Source: Limnochordaceae bacterium (lineage in GTDB: Bacteria; Bacillota; Limnochordia; Limnochordales; DUMU01). From it: DNA of 64,000 nucleotides. A program made the position numbers and the translations under genes. How positions within the stretch are numbered: the first letter of the stretch is position 1; the number at the start of each line of letters is the position of its first letter. Under the pieces are notes generated by a model, which made no database searches, was not told the origin of the DNA, and was given only the letters and a program-made list of their open reading frames with translations. Positions 59,192-64,000 of the stretch are shown piece after piece. The stretch is taken from NCBI GenBank assembly GCA_014896305.1, contig JADBKQ010000003.1, positions 122,389 to 186,388 on the forward strand. Reading direction: 5' to 3'.

Positions 59192-60465
59192 GAGCCTTCG
59201 CTTCCTGCTGCTGGCCGCTCTGTGAGCGAAAGCTGTTCAGCGGTGGAAAGCTGGGCGGCTTGCTGACGCCAGGGCCTGAGGAAGGGCAGCTCGTTGTAGG
59301 CACGGGCGGTCAGCTGACGCCCCCGGGGGGTTCGTTGCAGAAACCCCTGCTGCATCAAGTATGGTTCGTAGACATCCTCCACGGTCTCCGGGCTTTCCGA
59401 CGTCACGGCAGCCAGCGTCTCGAGCCCGACCGGACGTCCTCCGAACGTCTCCGCCATCGCCTGCAACAGTTTGCGGTCGACAGCGTCCAAACCAAACGAG
59501 TCGACCTCGAGACGGGCCAGCGCGGCCACGGCTACGTCGTGGTCGATGCGGCCTACGCCCAGCACTTCGGCGTAGTCTCGGACCCGCTTGAGAAGGCGGT
59601 TTGCGATCCGCGGAGTCCCTCTGGAACGGCGAGCAATCTCCGCCAGGGCTTCCGGTGTCGCCCCGATGTGAAGCAGGGCGGCAGAGCGCTGGAGGATAGA
59701 GGCCAGTTCAGCCGCGGTGTAGTATTCCAGGCGGCAAATGACCCCGAAGCGGTCACGCAGCGGGGAGGTCAGCATGCCAGCCCGGGTGGTCGCCCCGATC
59801 AACGTGAAATGAGGCAGTTCCAGGCGGAGGGAGCGAGCTCCTGGACCTTTTCCCAACACAATGTCGACCGCGAAGTCCTCCATTCCGGGGTAGAGCACTT
59901 CTTCGATCACGGGTCGCAGGCGGTGAATCTCATCAATGAAGAGCACATCCCGGGGTTCCAGATTGGTCAGCAGTGCGACCAGGTCCCCCGGACGCTCGAT
60001 GGCCGGACCGGATGTCACCCGCAGGGAAACCCCCAGTTCAGCGGCGACGATGTGGGCCAGAGTGGTCTTCCCCAATCCAGGGGGTCCATAGAGCAACACA
60101 TGGTCGAGCGCCTCAGATCGGCGCACCGCCGCTTGAATGAAGACCGACAGGTTCTGCTTCACCTTTTCCTGGCCGACGTACTCAGCCAGGCGTCGAGGGC
60201 GCAGAACGCCGTCGCTCTCGGTCTCTCCTAAAAGCGCCATGGACTCCGGCACTGGTCTGGGTGAAGGCACCAACCCGGGCCCGAGCGCAGGTGAGTTCTC
60301 CTGTCCGTCCTGTTCGGGCACGTGCGCCGGGTTGAGCAGCCGTGGGTCTTGGGCGCGAGTTTTGCTCTTGCTGGTGCGGCTCATTGCGCGCCGGGGTCGA
60401 CGGGCTGGCGCTGTGGGTTCATTCCAATTCTCCATCACCCGCACGGCCTCCTCTTGGGAATCCAT
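59188..60465 (-). CDS. ruvB: Holliday junction branch migration helicase RuvB (long N-terminal extension)
   Basis: [54 protein letters not shown]. Confidence 0.95.
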   Translation of the reverse strand: MDSQEEAVRVMENWNEPTAPARRPRRAMSRTSKSKTRAQDPRLLNPAHVPEQDGQENSPALGPGLVPSPRPVPESMALLGETESDGVLRPRRLAEYVGQEKVKQNLSVFIQAAVRRSEALDHVLLYGPPGLGKTTLAHIVAAELGVSLRVTSGPAIERPGDLVALLTNLEPRDVLFIDEIHRLRPVIEEVLYPGMEDFAVDIVLGKGPGARSLRLELPHFTLIGATTRAGMLTSPLRDRFGVICRLEYYTAAELASILQRSAALLHIGATPEALAEIARRSRGTPRIANRLLKRVRDYAEVLGVGRIDHDVAVAALARLEVDSFGLDAVDRKLLQAMAETFGGRPVGLETLAAVTSESPETVEDVYEPYLMQQGFLQRTPRGRQLTARAYNELPFLRPWRQQAAQLSTAEQLSLTERPAAGSEGS

Positions 60466-60476
60466 TGCCGACTATC

Positions 60477-61376
60477 TTAGCGAGGTGGACTCAAGCGTCT
60501 CAGAGCAGCCCGCAACCACTCCTGAACGAACTGGCCCTCCGATACCTCTCCGTTTCGGGTTAGCGCATCCAGGGCCGCCGTCGCCTCCCTGTCCGAGTAG
60601 CCCAAGGAGGTCAGGGCAGCCAAGGTCTCACCCCATAGAGAACTCAGCCGGGCGGCGGCGGTTGGGGGCACCTCAGCCCGCGCCTCGGATACCGCCGGCT
60701 GGGCGTGCGGGGGCTGCTGACGCTGCTGGTGCGGCTGATGTTGCTGATCCTCCGAATCAGGTTCGCCATCGACAGCGACATACCCTGTTTCCGTGACATC
60801 TTCTCCGGTTGCGACCTGACCGTCCCCTTTTCCTGAGTTGTGGAATGCTGCTAGCGACTGTAACCGCGGCAAGGGCGATGCCGACGGTCCCTCCGTTTGC
60901 GGCTGAGATAACGGGGATGGCGACTGCGAGGGGGAAGCTCTCGTCGACCCGATGATGTCGATCCGGTCCGCCGTCCAGTGGAAGCGATTACGAAACTCCA
61001 CAATCCACCGCTCGGCACTGCGCCGTCCCACTCCTGGAATCTGAACCAGGAGTGCGGCCTCCCCCAGGGCGATGGCGCGTCGAAACCGTTCCGGGCTGAA
61101 TGTGGACAAGACGGATAGGGCCACCCGAGGGCCGATACCCGAGACTGTGAGCAGCTGATCAAATAACTCCCGTTCCGCCAGGGATGCAAAGCCGTATAGG
61201 CGGATATCGTCTTCCCGCACCACCTGGCGACACCACAGTATTGTCGGCTGCCCTGGGCGGGGTAGTTGCCGCCGGGTCGACTCCGGCACGTATACCTCGT
61301 AGCCCACACCGCCCACGTCTACTAGACAACGCTCCTCGTCTGCAAGAACCAGCTCTCCACGAAGGCGTCCGATCAT
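60477..61376 (-). CDS. ruvA: Holliday junction branch migration protein RuvA (extended linker)
   Basis: MIGRLRGELV...GGVGYEVYVP, HhH regions VSGIGPRVALSVLS and IPGVGRRSAERWIVE, C-terminal domain III LTSLGYSDREATAALDAL. Confidence 0.94.
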   Translation of the reverse strand: MIGRLRGELVLADEERCLVDVGGVGYEVYVPESTRRQLPRPGQPTILWCRQVVREDDIRLYGFASLAERELFDQLLTVSGIGPRVALSVLSTFSPERFRRAIALGEAALLVQIPGVGRRSAERWIVEFRNRFHWTADRIDIIGSTRASPSQSPSPLSQPQTEGPSASPLPRLQSLAAFHNSGKGDGQVATGEDVTETGYVAVDGEPDSEDQQHQPHQQRQQPPHAQPAVSEARAEVPPTAAARLSSLWGETLAALTSLGYSDREATAALDALTRNGEVSEGQFVQEWLRAALRRLSPPR

Positions 61377-61405
61377 TTGGCCTTCACCGCCCGTCCCTCT
61401 CTGCG

Positions 61406-62005
61406 TTACTGGTCGCCAGACAACGCCTGCTCCCAGCGCCGCCGGGTGGTGGCCGTCTGGCAGTGGCAGATGGCGATTGCCAGGGCATCGGCCACATCAT
61501 CAGGAGTTGGTATGTCCCGCAACCGCAGGATTCGCTGCACCATGAGCCCGACCTGGTCTTTATCTGCGGCGCCGTTGCCTGTCACCGCCAGCTTGACGGC
61601 GGGCGGAGTATACTCAGCCACTGGCAACCCAAAGCGGGCTGCGGTTAACAGCACCACACCCCGAGCTTCTCCCACCCGCATCGCCGTCCGTACGTTGCGG
61701 TTGAAGTAGAGCTTCTCGACGGCCATCTCCTCGGGGTGGTGGGTACGGATCAAATCAGAGAGAGCTCGTTCAATGGACAAAAGGCGCATCGGTGCCGCCT
61801 CTGCGGCAGGAGTACGGATGGCTCCGGCCACTACCACTTCCCACTGCTGCCCATCGTAACGTACGACTCCGAAACCGCAGAGGGCGTTTCCTGGATCTAC
61901 CCCGATCACCACCAACCCCGTCGCCTCCTGCGTCACAAGGCACGTCTCAGCCTCCGCACCACTACAACCTGGAAAACTCAGCTGGCTTGGATTCGGTCCC
62001 GTCAC
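61406..62005 (-). CDS. ruvC: Crossover junction endodeoxyribonuclease RuvC
   Basis: VIGVDPGNALCGFGVV, AVEKLYFNRNVRTAMRVGEARGV, DVADALAIAICH. Confidence 0.95.
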   Translation of the reverse strand: MTGPNPSQLSFPGCSGAEAETCLVTQEATGLVVIGVDPGNALCGFGVVRYDGQQWEVVVAGAIRTPAAEAAPMRLLSIERALSDLIRTHHPEEMAVEKLYFNRNVRTAMRVGEARGVVLLTAARFGLPVAEYTPPAVKLAVTGNGAADKDQVGLMVQRILRLRDIPTPDDVADALAIAICHCQTATTRRRWEQALSGDQ

Positions 62006-62760
62006 GCCTGCACGGTTTCCAATGTAGACTCGTCGATATCTGCGTTGCTGTACACGTTTTGAACGTCATCCATGTCTTCCAGCGCTTCGATGAGCTGTAA
62101 CACTCTTTCGGCATCTTTGCCTTCTACGGTGACGCGGTTCTTAGGTACCAAGGCGATCTCCGCCTCTTCCACAGGAATCCCTCTCTTGTCCACCGCCTCT
62201 CGCACCGCTTGAAAGTCCGCCGGTTGGGTAATCAGTGTATAAGCGTCTTCTTCGTTTTGGACGTCGGAGGCGCCCGCATCCAGAGCCTCCATGAGGAATT
62301 CGTCCTCCGACATTTGTACTTTCTGTTTGGGAACCCGAATCAGCCCCTGCTGGTCGAACATCCAGGCGACACAGCCAGCTTCGCCGAGGTTACCCCCGTG
62401 GCGTGAAAACACGTAACGAATGTCGCTCGCGGTCCGGTTCCGATTGCTCGTCATCGCCTGAACCAAAAGCGCTACGCCTCCCGGACCGTATCCCTCGTAG
62501 GTGACTTCCTCCCAGTTCTCCCCTTCGGATAACTCACCCGTCCCGCGCCGGATGGCCCGCTCGATGTTTTCCGCCGGCATGTTGACGCTGCGTGCATGCT
62601 CGATGGCCAACCGCAGCCGGAAATTGCCGTCCGGATCCCCCCCACCTTCCCTGGCAGCTACAATGATCTCCCGCGCAATCTTGGTGAACATCTTCCCCCG
62701 CCCTGCGTCCACCTTTTCCTTCTTGCGCTTAATGTTGGCCCACTTGGAATGTCCCGACAT
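62002..62760 (-). CDS. yebC: YebC/PmpR-family protein
   Basis: MSGHSKWANIKRKKEKVDAGRGKMFTKIAREI...YEGYGPGGVALLVQAMTSNRNRTASDIR. Confidence 0.96.
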   Translation of the reverse strand: MSGHSKWANIKRKKEKVDAGRGKMFTKIAREIIVAAREGGGDPDGNFRLRLAIEHARSVNMPAENIERAIRRGTGELSEGENWEEVTYEGYGPGGVALLVQAMTSNRNRTASDIRYVFSRHGGNLGEAGCVAWMFDQQGLIRVPKQKVQMSEDEFLMEALDAGASDVQNEEDAYTLITQPADFQAVREAVDKRGIPVEEAEIALVPKNRVTVEGKDAERVLQLIEALEDMDDVQNVYSNADIDESTLETVQA

Positions 62761-62860
62761 CGGCCACCCTCCCCTTCATACCCGAAGCCCACGCATGACT
62801 TCCGGCGGTGCTTGCGTTGGCGTAATGCGAACACGCCGAGCCCAGTTTGGCTTGTACGAC

Positions 62861-62886
62861 ACAAAAACAGCCCGCGGTCGCGGGCT
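62861..62886 (-). terminator. Intrinsic terminator downstream of prsW-like gene
   Basis: Reverse strand AGCCCGC-GACC-GCGGGCT-GTTTTTG. Confidence 0.8.
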
Positions 62887-63007
62887 CGCCACCATGAGAT
62901 TTTACCACGATGCGCCTTATCGGGGTAGGTGGGGACATTCTCGCGGCCAGGCGTCGGTATTTGCCCAGAGGCCGGGGACAGCCGGGCACGTGCGGGTATT
63001 CGGGTAT

Positions 63008-63682
63008 TCACTGGGTAGGCGTGCGTATTCGAGCAGGCGGCCGACTCTGCGCCAATTGCCGCAAAGATCTGCCTAAGTAAAGGGCAGCCACCACCAACAG
63101 TCCAATCGCTGCCAAGGCTTGCATGCCCCCAGCAAACAGAAGACCATCATACGTGCCGTGCAGCAGTACAGCTATGGCCTCGCCGAGCAACAGGGACGGC
63201 GCCAACGCCCGCCCGCCGAACAGTCCCTTCCCCACTTGTACTCCCAGTACCCCGGAAAAGGTCGCGTGAGCCAGGGCGGAAAACAGACCCCGCCACGGTG
63301 TGATCGCCAGGCCAAACGCTCGAGCGTAGAGCAGGTTTTCTGCAGCCGCAAATCCCAGGGCAGCAGCAACAAGGTATATCACCGCATCGACCGGTTCATC
63401 CAGCTCCGGCCGACGCCAGGTAGTGGCAGCAGCCGCCACCAGTTTCAGGTTTTCTTCCAGCGGAGCAACGACGAACAGAACGCCCCCCCAGCGCTGCCAC
63501 GCCGAGCCATCGGTCGCCCAGGAACGCCAGGGGCTCTCCAGCCAGACAGCCGGCCAGACAAGAATCGCTCCCGCAGCGAAGGTCAGGAGCAGCCGGCCCA
63601 CCGGCTCACCATGGCGATCCTGTCGGGTGAAATACCAGAGCCAGGCCAAAGCGGGCAAGAGAGACAGAATAGCAGCAGCCAT
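63008..63682 (-). CDS. PrsW-family intramembrane protease
   Basis: APLEENLKLVAAAATTWRRPELDEPVDAVIYLVAAALGFAAAENLLY and HATFSGVLGVQVG motifs (EExxK, FxxxE, H). Confidence 0.85.
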   Translation of the reverse strand: MAAAILSLLPALAWLWYFTRQDRHGEPVGRLLLTFAAGAILVWPAVWLESPWRSWATDGSAWQRWGGVLFVVAPLEENLKLVAAAATTWRRPELDEPVDAVIYLVAAALGFAAAENLLYARAFGLAITPWRGLFSALAHATFSGVLGVQVGKGLFGGRALAPSLLLGEAIAVLLHGTYDGLLFAGGMQALAAIGLLVVAALYLGRSLRQLAQSRPPARIRTPTQ

Positions 63683-63953
63683 CGACTCGCCAACGCTCCC
63701 TCTCGACTTACCGGGTGAACCGGGCCGGCTCTCCCTCGCACCTTGTCCCTGCTAGTCTGCCCTTCCCGTCATCCCCTGCAAAAGAGATGTTGTTCGCCGG
63801 GAGCAGCCCGTCGGGGTCCCCTCCCGCATCGCGAGCAGCCCGGGGCAGAACGCCCCCCAGTCCTTCCCCAAAGCCCCCGCCAGGCTCCTGGCCGCACGCC
63901 GCCGGCGCCCCCTCTCTCCCCGGCCGGACGCGCTCGGGGGGCCAGCCGGCGCG

Positions 63954-63981
63954 AAAAAAGGGGGGTGCTACCGCACCCCCC
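63954..63981 (-). terminator. Intrinsic terminator of a minus-strand gene beyond the window end
   Basis: Reverse strand GGGGGGTGC-GGTA-GCACCCCCC-TTTTTT. Confidence 0.88.
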
Positions 63982-64000
63982 GTGAGAAACTCCCGGCAGT

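Noticed and set aside
63743-63985. 80-aa plus-strand ORF at the window end
   Set aside because: Proline/Arg-rich, runs into a strong minus-strand terminator; no family resemblance.

Overview
High-GC chromosomal core region from a spore-forming Firmicute-like bacterium. I infer the lineage only from gene content: spoIIR, spoIIGA, sigE, sigG, spoIIP, a dcw cluster and ruvCAB/recO/glyQS. Left to right: a complex-I block (nuoC partial, D,H,I,J,K,L,M,N, + strand); tRNA-Ala(CGC); a divergent envelope locus (lipoprotein on -, two tandem outer-membrane beta-barrel-like paralogs on +, two tandem N-acetylmuramoyl-L-alanine amidases on +); a GNAT protein; a SNF2 helicase with a YqhG-like partner; a DUF1998/MrfA-like helicase coupled to murC; spoIIP, hslO, rodZ-like, ftsK/spoIIIE, pgeF, ylmC, spoIIR and sigG (-); an inverted spoIIGA-sigE pair (+); a dcw cluster (mraZ-rsmH-ftsL-pbp-murE-murF-mraY-ftsW-murG-murA-ftsQ-ftsZ, -) lacking murD, murB and ftsA; RNase P RNA (rnpB); a tRNA with CAT anticodon (probably Ile2); sigA-dnaG-ppdK; glyS-glyQ; recO-ruvB-ruvA-ruvC-yebC; and a PrsW-like protease. 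No CRISPR, transposon or rRNA was seen. The most interesting signals are: (1) a tandem pair of secreted proteins that look like outer-membrane beta-barrels, next to amidases, in a genome with endospore genes, suggesting a diderm sporulator; (2) four TGGGG-type repeats at exact 10-bp spacing at the mraZ start, plus an upstream structured leader with its own terminator; (3) a compact, rearranged sporulation signalling module with a close match to a sigma-G promoter before sigG; (4) a dcw cluster without the known FtsZ membrane tethers. Family calls come from reading translations and motifs; no database search was run.
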